Assembly (NCBI RefSeq): GCF_019175385.1
Contig: NC_083341.1
Span: 18,732,203 to 18,796,202, forward strand
Source: Lycium barbarum
Lineage: Eukaryota > Streptophyta > Magnoliopsida > Solanales > Solanaceae
Direction: 5' to 3'
Length of the DNA stretch: 64,000 nucleotides
Shown: positions 37,321 through 48,833 of the stretch, piece by piece
Layout of the letters: every line of letters starts with the position of its first letter
How positions within the stretch are numbered: the stretch's first letter is position 1
Notes under the pieces: generated by a model
Databases searched by the model: none
Seen by the model: only the letters and a program-made list of their open reading frames with translations
What the model was told of the DNA's origin: nothing
Program-made: the position numbers and the translations under genes

Positions 37321-38304
37321 ATAAGGACAATCGTGTAAATTTCCTACCACATGATTTTTCTATTTGGTTTGGAAAACTAACCTTACCTTATTCTAACGCC
37401 AAGAACAAGGAACCAGCACCCAACTTAGACCAATCCGGAGTAGCGGCAGCAAAGCAATAGGATCAAAGCCATAACACCATTTTAATGAGTTGATATTATA
37501 GAGTAATCCTTCATTCACGCGCAAAAAAACTCCCACAAATTACACTTCACAAGCCCAAGAAACTACTCTCAGAATAGTTTAAAGAGGCAAAAAGCAACGG
37601 TTTTGAAATATTACTAGCTTCATCTACTTTTCCTAAATTTCCATGAATATCTTGTGAATGCTATTGAGACGTTCTGCATTGCAACACATTATAATCACTA
37701 TAATGTCACCAAGAAGAATATTAGTATAAAGTTATATTAGCATTGTGTGTCTGGTAGTGAGAAGGAAAGTAATTAACATGACACTGGAGATTAACATGTG
37801 ACTGAACCCCCAAGAAGGAAATAAAGCATTTGAGTGACTTTAACAAAGCAGCTTTCAAAGAAGTCACGCGGCAAGTGTTGACAACATCCTTCACATGCCT
37901 AATGCATTAAGGCTCAAATATTTTTTTTCATTTTTTCTGATGATCCCTTCAACAACAGGCCAAGAAATTTAAATAACTCGGCAGAGCTCTAAACTGAAAA
38001 AACATAAATCACATAATTTGACCAATTCCCCTGTCAATTCAACGAAGTTGCTCACACAGAAATGGGCTCGTACTATCAGCTTCTGCTCCAAAATGACTCA
38101 CGGCCCATGTTCAGCACTTCAACCTTCAAATACATTCACAGATCCACCATTGTCCCTGTAACTCTGCAAGGCACTATCTTGCTTTTTTCAATTTCTTTTC
38201 AGACTACATCTTCCGAATCACTTGCAATAAACTAAAGTAATTTACAGAGTTTACCATGTTATAGTCATCTTCAGTCATGCAATCTATCTTCAGCGGCAAC
38301 TCAA

Positions 38305-41300
38305 CTACAGAGCCATGAATGCCTCAAAATCTTGAGGTTTCAGAAACCAATTCTTGAAATTTGAACTGGCTTTAAAGGTTTTTGAAGCTAAATGATACTC
38401 TTGCGACTTATCCTGCAAAACATGCTAGAAATCGGTGAAACAGTCTATTTCAAACAAATTTACCTTTACTGCTATATATTAGTCTCTCTTCAGTTCATCT
38501 AAAGTGAGCAGTATAAATTATCACATAAGAATGTAAGTATCCTTGTTTTTAGGTAAAATATGCATATATTTGTATCCAATGAACTACATGCCACCTTTAC
38601 TGCTATGAAAATATTAGTTTCTCTTTAGTTCACCCAAATGAAAAGAAGAAAGTTCGAATGTAAATATCAATATTGATTGTAAATGTGGAGATATTTGTAG
38701 ACAAAACTACACGTCACCTTTAGTTCTCGATAAGAGTTCCCAACAAAAGCATGTTCACCTAAGCAATTACGTGATAGTGATAAGAAGGATTCCAAAAGGC
38801 GCTTCCTGAAATGACGATAATAGATGTTATTCTCAAAGGGTTTACAAAATTTCGACATACCATGAATAAACCCATGTAAACTTTTACAAATCTGAAAAGA
38901 TAAAATTCTAAAGCAGATCATATTACCAAGTTGACAGAGTGGTACGCACATTAATTAGTAAAAATAACAAAATTGTGGGACTCCTCACTAAGCATCAGAT
39001 TGAATTTTCTAAAATTTTACACCATCGAAATGAAGAATCATAGCATTAACAATGCTAAAGAGTTTTCTAAAATCTATTTCTGATAAGCTTACTTGCATAG
39101 AGAAGACTCAGTGGAAGGAGACATTGCGCCTTTTGCAGAAGTGCCCTGCTTCCTGCCAGTGGTTCCAAGAATGACTTCATGCAACCCGGACTTGTTCCAG
39201 CATATGGAGTACCTTGACATCAGAGTGTGTTCTTTGAAGTTAATAAAAAGCAGTGCTAACAGATTATTCACCTGGAATAACGAACATTATTCCACCTACC
39301 CGCATGTTAAAGTGGTCAGAGCAGTTTCAGAATGTTGAAATTCCTCGGGTGGAATTGGCGCAACAAAGACAAGTGGCTACCAAAGGCGAAGGGAAAAAAT
39401 GTAACATACATACAGTGAAGATAAGATGAAGAAGCATGGCTAGATAAAATTGTGTGGAAACCTTGTTCACTTGAAATGGATCCATTAGCTTGGACAATGG
39501 TAAGATTCGCTCGTGCATAACTCTTATCATTTCATCTTTGATAATGGAGGATTTAGAAGCTATATGGGATTGTCCAACGGTCACAGAAGAAATATAAATT
39601 GGCTCCAAGAAGTAAGAAAGTAGAGCTCCTGCAATAAGAACGGCATTGACTGAAAGCAGAAACAACATAGGACTTCCGGCAAATATTAAAAGATAACTAC
39701 AATAAGTAAAAGCAAAGTTCCTGCAATATTAACAATAATGATTGGCTTCAAATAAAAAAAATGACAACCATCAGAAAATAATTAACAACCACCGAAAATT
39801 TTCATTACAGCACGCTATAGAGGAAGTCTTCACAAAGTTGATAATACATGAATAACAACCAGAGCAGATCACGGGTTTCTCCATTTCAAGAGACAATCCC
39901 ATCAGAAATTTAAAAGCCTAAGCACCAGGATTATTTTTTTTCCAAACGTCATATGATGATACATCACAAACTACTCCCTCCTTTTCATTTTACGTGTCTT
40001 AGTTTGACTGAGCACGGAATTTAAGAAATATGGAAGACTTTCGAATCTTATGGTTTTAAACTAAATAATGTGTATAACGTACCAAATTGCCCTTCGAATC
40101 TTGTGGTCCAAAATATCCTATGACAGATAATTGAATAAAGAGCTACTGAATATAGAAAGTGGCATTCTTTTAAAAAAGACTTAAAAGGGAAAGTAAGACA
40201 CATAAATTGAAACAGAGGGAGTACTTCAGAATCCCGTGAAACAGACAACAGACCAACCATGTCATTGCATAATGAATAGTCAGATCTATCCAAGAGTGTT
40301 TTTGAAAAGACTTTGCGGATGTGTTACTAACATGCTGACATGTAATGGGAATTCATGATAGAGAATCTGAACTCCGTGAAAGATGGACATTTACAAAAGA
40401 CGATTCAACAATCTGGTAAAACATTCAATAATTACATATAGCTGCTAATTTCAATTAATTAAATGAAATGAAAAATTGATTTAGCACATCATTAGTAGAT
40501 CTAGAGAAACAACTTATCACCACATCTATCAAATGCAGTTATCGAAATTCATAAATGCAGTTTAAATCAGCGTACAATATAAAAACAAGAAAATAGTGAA
40601 CAAGATAAAGAACATGTGTTGGAACAGCTTCTATACTATTCACATATTTTGAGAAAGCTAACAGTTTCCATACTATTCATATATGTTAGTACTTAGTTAT
40701 TTTTTAAAGGTTATTTACTGAGGACATGACCTTAGATAGGAGATTATGGAGGTCACGTATTAGGGTATAGGGTTAGTTAGTAGTTGAGTGTTTTCCTACT
40801 TATCCTTGCATACTAGTAGTTGTAGTATTAATCTTATAGGCCCTTGTGTTTGATAGTAGCTTACTATGTCTTGTTGTACTGCTTTAGATTGCTTGTTCTT
40901 TTTTTTAGCTATGTTGTCCTATTATCTTGAGTTATTACTGCTTATTATTACGGCTTATTGTTACTGATACTTTTTCATCTCTCCTTAAGCCAGGTGTCTA
41001 TCGGAAACAGCCTCCCTACCCGTCAAAAGGTAGGGGTAAGGTCTGCGTACACTCTACCCTCCCCAGACCCCACCTGGTGGGATTTTACTGGGTATGTTGT
41101 TGTTGTATTTCCATTAGTTTTGGATATTATATTACTGAAAGCGTATCTAACAACTAGAAATATAAGGAACCTTGTACACCGACCACGTTCCAACGAGCAA
41201 TCTTATCAGAGCAACTGACTGATAAAGTTGTATCTCCACGACCAGGTTTTCGCATGACTGTGCCAAAGCCCAAAGGAATACAACCTGAAAAGATAAAAAT

Positions 41301-44300
41301 CTAAAAATTATTCTTAAGCAAAAACTAAAACAGATATGATCACTCCCTCCCTCTCTTGTTTTTAAAAATTGTCAGAGGGGGATGGCACTTTGCATTTCCT
41401 AAACCAATTTTCTTACAACACATCAACCACTAATTAGAACTTGCATAAAAATCCTTCAAGTGAGCCGACATCAATTTTTAAACTTTGGTACTTCAGTAAA
41501 TTATGGTTAGAATGCTACGCCAAGCATTTGTTCATAATGACTACTATAAATTAATATTCAAAATCCATACGATTTGATCTGCCTTTTGCACAATGAACTG
41601 CGGCTTGGTTAATTTCAAAAAACATAACTCCGGGAATTCCTTCAGAAGACATCATAATGTAGAAAATCCAGAAAGGCTAGTACTTCGAATTTATTAGGAT
41701 GCATCGCATAGACATTATGATCAGTTCTTTTTATTTCTTTTCTTTGGGCTATAATTTGGTGTCCTAAGTCACTTAACTGCTGATGTGACACGTATTTACA
41801 GTTAGTATTTATTACAGTTTACACAACAATTTTTTTTTCATGCCCAGAAGATAAGTGATGAACACTACACAGTCACAAGCAGGATACTCTCTCAGCTTTA
41901 ACTAAAAGATCATGCTTGATCCTGTTGCTTTTAAATCTTTACCCTACTTGGTCTTCACTAAAGAGATAATTCTTGGGACAAACACTATGGGCTAAGAATT
42001 TAAAAGCAAAAGGATAAACGGTGTTCGTCCAAAAAAAGAAAACATCAAATCTCCTTTAGTGGTCGTCCCAAAATACTATCCTAAGTTAAATATTAATCTT
42101 TTCAACACAACAGTTTCATTTTTCTATTCTACTGATCAAAAAGAGAAAAAGTCTTCATTATTCTATTCATCAGAGATAAAAAAAAAAGGTAGTAACATGT
42201 TGATCCATGTAAATCACTTTAACAAATATTAAACAATGTACACAATCAAGACATGAAATTCAGTTGAGAAAGGAGTTCTAATTTTTTTGAATTTTTTACA
42301 TAGAACCTTCTTTTCTTTTTCTTTTTTTTTTTTTTTTTTTGGACAGGTGATCTCTAACACATAGCACCTCACAAGGAAGAACATAATTTCAAAGAATGTG
42401 TGACCACAGTTCATATTTGTAAAAAGGAATAAGGTTTTGGTGATGTCATCTGTTCCAACAGAACTGGGCCAGGAAAAGAATCTCATTCCATAGTTTCGGT
42501 AATGCACTAGTTCTAGATGATGAAACCCCAATAGATCTTTTTTAAAAGTTGCGCTTAGTTTATTTCCTTTCCAAGCGAGCCATTTGGAACTTTACTGCCA
42601 GTCTTGACTTGCACCCACGCTCAATAGGATTATTCATGGGTCAGAGGCCCCACAAACCCATCAAGACAGCCAACAAACTTAATGGGCTTGGACTAGATAT
42701 TCAGCCCTATGGATTGAGCTTGAACTGCCAAAAAATGAAGAAAAGAAAACCCAAAAAATGAACTGAGTGCTCGCAGTTGGACAGACTGGAACGGGGGTAT
42801 AGGCTTGCAACGCCGACCAGGTTTGGATTAGAAAATGCAGCTTGGTACTCTTATCTTAACCAACCCAGCCTGACTGGTGAACAGAGCTAGCACTAAGCAC
42901 TCTAGCAGATCTAAATAAATGAAAAAATTTACCCCCACCTAGGATTACTCTAAGAAGCAACTCCGCAAACAAATCCGAGTAACAAAAGAAGATCCTACAT
43001 GAAAATAATGGGTGCAAAAAAGGCATTAAAGGAACTAGGTATCTATGTTACTCAGACTCTCCAAAAATGTGGCCGCAGCTGTGTCAGATCCTCCAAACAT
43101 GAGACTACTTTTGGAGGATCCGACACACATCCGTAGCATTTTTGAAGAGTTCGAGCAACATAGCTAGCTATATCCAATGTTACTAATATGGCTGTACCAT
43201 CATTCACTGACATATATCCCAACGACTCCTCTTTTGAATAACTAAGTTGCATAGATGAGCACATCATGCCCCCTTGCTTTGCAGGACTATCATGCAATAA
43301 AGCAAGCTCTGAACTAGGTGAGGCTCCACCTGAAAAGAAGATAGCACAAAACTATAACGAAATAGAAAAACGAGAGAGTTCTACTCTTACATGAAATGAA
43401 GAAAGGGTTTAATAAAGGAGAATAGACTACCACTACCTACACGGTAATTGAGATATGTACAAATGTAACTGCCACCCATGCTTCATTTTCAATCTTTTCG
43501 GTCCTAAACCATCACTCTCCAAATGAAACATGAAGTTTTCCACATCATCGCATAATACACTTCCATTGCTATGTGCATGAGTATTGTAAACATGTTGAAT
43601 CTCTGAATACAAGTACCTGGCTTGATCAAAGAAAAAATTGTCAGGTCATTGTTAGAAGTCGTTTCCTTTAACCAACGTTAGGATGTATCTCAGCCGTGTA
43701 AACCCAGACATACTCTGGATAATATTATTACACCTAGAACAGAGATACTAGCACTATAGCATAGGCACGAAATTCATAAAACTTTAGCAAAGAAGACTTC
43801 CATTGCCCAATTTTGAGTAGTCTTTCACTCTAGAAATATCATCCCTTGGAGTTTAAAATGTGGGTCTATCACTTCCCATGAATAGAATGAAAGACCAGTT
43901 TCTGCTAAAGGTGAAGAGAAGACTGGAACGAGGACCAAGGTTCATTTCTTGAAGTTGTTTAGAAGGAACACCGGAATGCACCACCTTTTGGGTTTTCAGC
44001 CCCTTCAATACTACCAGACAACATGAGGGGTTAGGATATTAGTTCCATCTTTCTTGAAGAAGACGATAAAATCCAATCCTTATTAGTTGTTAAAAACAAG
44101 ACACAGTAATATAGTCTGTCAACTTATGCTGATTTGCCAAAGTATAGTCAGTTGATGATGATGGTCTCACGTGAAAACGAGAATGCTTTGATACTACCGA
44201 CACAAGTATGCTTCAATGATTGAAACTGTTTGCTTGCACACAACTTTAACAGTCGAATATAACATGTAGAGTACTATTTTAACATGTCGAAGCTGCAACA

Positions 44301-45157
44301 TATTTGCTGGCTTACTCTGTAAATCAAATTTGATACTTGTAAGACGAGTCAAAAGTGTATATCTCTAGACCGCAATTGATATTCCCTACATGACTTTACA
44401 AAAGCTCTGACCCTCATCCTCCTTAGCTGTGGAGTGTAATCTTAAAATTGCAAAATAGGGGAATCATACTTAATATCATAGTAATAACCTTAACAAAGAA
44501 TAATGTTCCCTGGATCCATTGAGTATGACACTATTATTAGCTGGTTTATCTTTGTTTTTTTTATAAGTAAAGGTATTATTGATATCAAACTCGGCACCAA
44601 CAAAGTACAACCAAACTAAATAGGAATCCTCTAATATCCACAGGTATACTACATCAAAAACTATGTAGTCCCCCTCAAAAGTAGTTCAATGTGCCAATCT
44701 TTTTGGGACAAACTAATAAGGAAAGTAAAACAATGTTTTGATGATTATTCTTTTTAAGAAAAAAAAAAAAAAAAAGATACTTGTTATCCGTTATCGTACC
44801 TTAGGAGAGCTCTTCTAGCGATAATTTCAGCATGAGAATCATTAACAACATCGCCTTTCAAAGTCCTTCGATTACGGCCTATGCATTTCGTTCCTGTTCC
44901 CAGCGAAATCACTTTCAATTCTACAAAAATAAACACAAACAAACAATTACGGTTACTCCACCAAATACAAAACGATCAATTTGTTTGGTTACTGGACCTT
45001 GTGAAGGTGAAGAGATAAGAAAAGCAGCTAAAACAGTGACTTCACGGCCTTGAGGTTTTCCTTTCTTAGGTAGACAACCGTAAAGCGAGACCACTGCTTC
45101 TGATACTTTCTCCCCAAACGGTAACGCTGACCGAGCCCTTTCTCCGCTGGTCTCCAT
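38305..45157 (-). CDS. TAD1: tRNA-specific adenosine deaminase TAD1 (ADAT1 family)
   Basis: Ten exons: 44998-45157, 44800-44920, 43441-43616, 43198-43329, 41171-41284, 39462-39628, 39300-39376, 39093-39212, 38718-38805, 38305-38412. Borders are GT/AG, all joins are in phase, and the product is 420 residues, the family's usual size. The deaminase domain keeps [12 protein letters not shown] (H83 zinc ligand, E85 proton shuttle), LPCG (C153) and [15 protein letters not shown] (C221), the zinc-binding set of the A-to-I enzymes. [11 protein letters not shown] and [20 protein letters not shown] are also diagnostic. The C-terminus ends [17 protein letters not shown]. It converts A37, next to the anticodon of tRNA-Ala, to inosine. 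ATG 45157 is chosen because the frame upstream lacks another ATG before intergenic DNA. The exon 9 donor is the weak GTGACG. Introns carry a Stowaway, a SINE and a TIR element; coding sequence is intact. Confidence 0.94.
39974..40221. mobile_element. Stowaway-like MITE in TAD1 intron 6
   Basis: CTCCCTCCTTTTCATTTTACGTGTC and GACACATAAATTGAAACAGAGGGAG are bounded by TA (39972-39973 and 40222-40223). The interior TTTGACTGAGCACGGAATTTAA is shared with 9139-9366. It lies between exons 5 and 6 as numbered from the start codon. Confidence 0.8.
40960..41112 (+). mobile_element. SINE (TS/SolS-like)
   Basis: CTTAAGCCAGGTGTCTATCGGAAAC, then CCTCCCTACCCGTCAAAAGGTAGGGG, AAGGTCTGCGTACACTCTACC, CCCCAGACCCCACC and a terminal TTGTTGTTGTATT. 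This is the 3' half of a tRNA-derived SINE as known from tobacco and other Solanaceae. Orientation is opposite to the gene, within 60 bases of exon 5. The 5' end and TSD were not resolved. Confidence 0.8.
43043..43163. mobile_element. 121-bp TIR element beside a TAD1 splice donor
   Basis: CTATGTTACTCAGACTCTCC...and...GAAGAGTTCGAGCAACATAG are 27-bp imperfect TIRs, with an inner inverted pair GATCCTCC/GGAGGATC. No TSD was resolved. It begins 34 bases inside intron 4, whose donor is at 43196-43197. Confidence 0.7.
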
Positions 45158-45389
45158 ATTTGCACTGTAAGTCACAAGTAGACCCAGGTTGGAAAGAAAA
45201 TATTTTTATATCATATTTTTTGGTGTTTGCTAAATAAAAGTTACGTAGTTTTAGTGAAAATATTTTTCAATCAAAAAAATAATGATTTCTTATCTGTTTA
45301 TAATTATCTCAGTTTTTAACTACCACAACAATAATATATCTGGTGTAATTTCACAAGTGCTATCTGAGAATATCTCAATTTTATGTTAT

Positions 45390-46435
45390 TCGGAAAAGGG
45401 CCAAAAAGGCCTCTGTGCTTAGGGTGGGCATGGTATGGTATGCTATGGTATTTGAAACTTCGATTCGGTAATTTCGATTTTCGGTATTTAAAAATACTAT
45501 ATCATTAACATACCAAATTAATTCAGTATGGTTCGATATTTTTAAGTTAGGTTTCGATATTTTGCTGTACGGTTATTCGGTAACCATAGTTGTTCGACTA
45601 TAACTTATATATATATACATATAATAAAGAATTATGACTTCAGCTATTCAAGAAATATTTCAATTATATTATACTAACACTTTACACATGTAAAAATATT
45701 TTAAAGATAGTACAAGCAATGCCCTTCGCTAATCAATGACACAAAAAAGGCATTTCAATCAAGATGTATATACTTTGGTACATAAAAAGGGCATTTCAAT
45801 CAACTATATCATACTAACATCTTACACGTAAAAATATTCAAAAGAAAGTACAAGCAATTTCAACGTCTAAATAATTAGTTTGTACTAATACTAATTATAT
45901 ATTTGTTAGTATTATATATATATGAATTGTATATATGTAACTATATGGATACTTCGGTATGGTATTCGGTATTTCGGTATTTTCATTATCAATACCGAAT
46001 ATCGTCTCAAATACCAAACCTTTAAAAAATGCATACCAAATACCATAATACTGAAACCACGGTATCATAAATTTCGACTCGATATGGTAATCGGTATATA
46101 CTGTACCGTGCCCACACCTATCTGTGCTATCCGAAAAGGTTTAAAATACCCTCAATCCATACATTTTTCTAAAAATAACCTTCCTTCACCTATTATGGGT
46201 CGTTGGGTAGGGACAAGGGAAAAGATCTAGTGGGGGTGGGTTCTAATTTCGACCAATATGGAGGGATCACGTAATAAATAACAAAAATAAAAAATAAAAA
46301 GGATAGGGCTTTTAGTTTTAAGGGTAAAAGTGAGTCAAAATAGATGGAGGAATGATATTTTTAGAAAAATATGTGGATGAAGAATATTTTAGACTTTTTC
46401 GGATAATACAAGCCATTTTTGGACCTGTTCCATAT
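45390..46435. mobile_element. TIR element split by a hAT MITE
   Basis: The left sequence (about 45390-45419 plus 46121-46200) and the right sequence (about 46320-46435) are inverted repeats: GGGCCAAAAAGGC / CCATTTTTGGACC, TATCCGAAAAGGT / ACTTTTTCGGATA, and TTTCTAAAAATA / TATTTTTAGAAAA. The hAT element at 45420 lies inside the left arm. Outer ends approximate. Confidence 0.65.
45420..46120. mobile_element. hAT-type MITE, 701 bp
   Basis: TIRs TAGGGTGGGCATGG and CCGTGCCCACACCTA are flanked by a perfect TSD TCTGTGCT (45412-45419 and 46121-46128). Subterminal regions are rich in TATTCGGTAT/ATACCGAA repeats. The frame at 45922-46230 crosses its end and is not a gene. Confidence 0.9.
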
Positions 46436-46439
46436 ATTA

Positions 46440-47140
46440 TTTGTTAAAACACTCTCTAATTTCTTACTTTGCCCTCCAAAATATTTAAACAAGGAGTAGT
46501 TTTATTATTTTGTAAAGAAATAAATAGATTAGACTGCAAATCATTAAAAAAATAAGATAGAGTGCAAATCATAAAAGAGAACACACATTTAGGGTGCAAA
46601 AAAAAAACTCTATTTTCTAAAAGATGTTTTTAAACCACTAGTTAATTTTTTTTTAAAACCAATTTATAAAAAAACATTATTTGAAATAACTTCCAATAAT
46701 ACATGCTCAAAAAAAAAATCCATTGTTATAAATACACAGTACTGTGAATGTTCATTCAAATACGCAATTTTCTGAATAAGCTTGCATGTAGCTCAAGCAG
46801 AGACGGCTTGCAAATAGTTTAAGCAAATAGCATGTAAGTAGCTCAAGTAAGCAACTTGTCAATAGCTTCATGAAAAATCAACTTCCTCCGGCTTGCAAGT
46901 AAGCAGGTAGCTTGTAATAACTCAAGGAGGCAGCTTGTCAGCACAGCTTCTGAAAAGCCTCGCACGGACTTCCTGAAAAATCTCGCGACAACTTTCTTTT
47001 CTTCTAAGGAAGTCAATTCTATTCATTTGTACATCTATTCAAAGTTGAATAGTATATCAGTCTCTCTGAATACTTATTTCTGATATATTTACTTTATAGT
47101 CCTTATTTTATAACATTTCTCGTCTTTATTTGGGTCCACC
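46440..47140. other. Possible LTR remnant with degenerate GCTTGCAAGTAG repeats
   Basis: From 46778 to 46960 a motif close to GCTTGCAAGTAGCTCAAG recurs about five times at 25-35 base spacing, followed by CTTATTTTATAACA at 47101-47114. The composition recalls Copia LTR promoter regions, but no TG start, TSD or coding region was found, so this is weak. Confidence 0.3.
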
Positions 47141-47942
47141 ATGGGTGTTTACATACGAAATTATGCTGAAATTACTTTTGTGACCTAAATGTGTACTGAT
47201 AGACATGCAACTTATGCACTACACGTGTAATTATGTTAATTAATAGCTAAGGGTGATAAGTTTTATTGAAATTTTTACATTCTAACACGATCTTAATTAT
47301 TCTAACATATTTGGTTGCCATGTCACACTTTTAAATGCATTTTTCGTCAATTTGTTTTTTGCTAGTAATTTTTTTCTTCTTTGTTAAAACCTTGAGGAAT
47401 TTTAAAATGTCACTTAGCATAAGAAGGCAATAGAACTGTATTTGGATGAAGTTTTGGAGTGTTGTAGGTTGAAATTTTATTTTCTTATTGTAGCTAGAAA
47501 TTGTAATTTTAAAACTCCTCGGATAAAAAGTATAGGGATTAAGAAAGGAAGAATGAATTGAAGATTATTATTTGTACAAAGTTGGAAAAAGTTAGACTAT
47601 TTTTAAATAGAAGATTTTTTTTTCATATTTTACGGTTAGAATCATTATATCATGTGAGATTGTAAATTTAAAATCTAAAATAAGACTTCTGTAGAAGCAC
47701 AATTTAACCTTTCAGTACTCGTTTGGCTTAGAAATAAATTACAGATGAATTAGTATGCAAAAATTGCAATATAGAGATTGTTTTTTTATCGGGCATTTCA
47801 TATACTAACAATTAAATATATATTGTATATAACTTAAATTTGTATTAGTTTTAAACTGTACAAACATTTGTCTATAATATACCTTTGGATTTTTGTAGGA
47901 CTTCCGTCACACCGTGATTCTCAAAGTCCTTTTCCTGCAGAT
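47141..47942. other. Spacer, nothing recognised
   Basis: AT-rich DNA without an open frame worth reporting or a recognisable TE end, up to the TSD of the Gypsy element. Confidence 0.45.
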
Positions 47943-48280
47943 GACACTGTATACGGTAAAAATCGAGTCAATGTGTGACCGATGAATTCGGAGCCGAGGG
48001 CAAGTCCAAATGGGCACGAGCATGTTCAGTTTTTTCTTCACACTGGGGTATCATACCGGATGCAATTGACCTGAGACAAGAAAAGCGTGTCCGTTGGTCC
48101 GAGTACGCCGATCCAAGATCAACGTGTCCGTTGGTCTAGTTAACCGGTTGCGATGTTGCCACGCGTCAGGAAACTGTTCTGCCATTTACACTGAAGACCG
48201 TACGGTCCTACCTTATCTTTTTTAGGGTATCATTATTTATAAAGGCTTTTGTGTTGTATTCATGGTCCATAAGGCATACC

Positions 48281-48290
48281 TATAAATAGA
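48281..48290 (+). promoter_or_regulatory. TATA box in the 5' LTR
   Basis: TATAAATAGA, preceded by GGCATACC and followed by GGACATTCTTC. The same site in the 3' LTR reads TATAAATATA near 58993. Likely core promoter for the element's RNA; the start site is inference. Confidence 0.6.
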
Positions 48291-48497
48291 GGACATTCTT
48301 CTCCTTTTGGGGTTAGCTTTTTTCAGATCTCAACATTGTAATAGTCAAATATATTGAAGCGCTCTCTCTCTCTCTCTCAGATATTGGTCCGGATTTTGTA
48401 GTGTTCTTCCTTAGCTTTACTTATTCATTCAATATAATATACTACCTAATATATATATTTGGCATAAACCACCAATCACAATACACGTTCTCACAAC

Positions 48498-48615
<118 letters not shown>

Positions 48616-48727
48616 CAGCAAACAAATCCATAGACATTTCATACCAACCAAATATATTAAAATTCATCCACATATCCTATACCTCACTTACAAATTTAAT
48701 TGTTACCGAAATCTAGGTTAAACAGTT

Positions 48728-48745
48728 TGGCGCCCACCGTGGGGC
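48728..48745 (+). other. Primer binding site
   Basis: TGGCGCCCACCGTGGGGC begins three bases after the LTR end. TGGCGCC starts are usual for plant Gypsy primer sites; the tRNA was not identified. Confidence 0.7.
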
Positions 48746-48833
48746 TAGGATAATAGTGGTTTTTTAATCTTTGCTTCTTCTTTTTTTTACCCGTTGATTG
48801 AGGAATCTGCTAATTTTCGCAAAAAACGGACAG

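Larger units (their letters stand above)
34874..38304. other. Intergenic region between GT90 (5') and TAD1 (3')
   Basis: No gene recognised. It contains a truncated hAT MITE remnant (about 35112-35163, GACGAAGGGGGTTCGATTGACACC), a cluster of GATGGTATCA / ATACCATCTC motifs in both orientations (35757-36075), short tandem duplications, a SINE fragment and a small TIR element, listed separately. The purine-rich GGTGG block at 36490-36615 is low-complexity. Confidence 0.5.
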
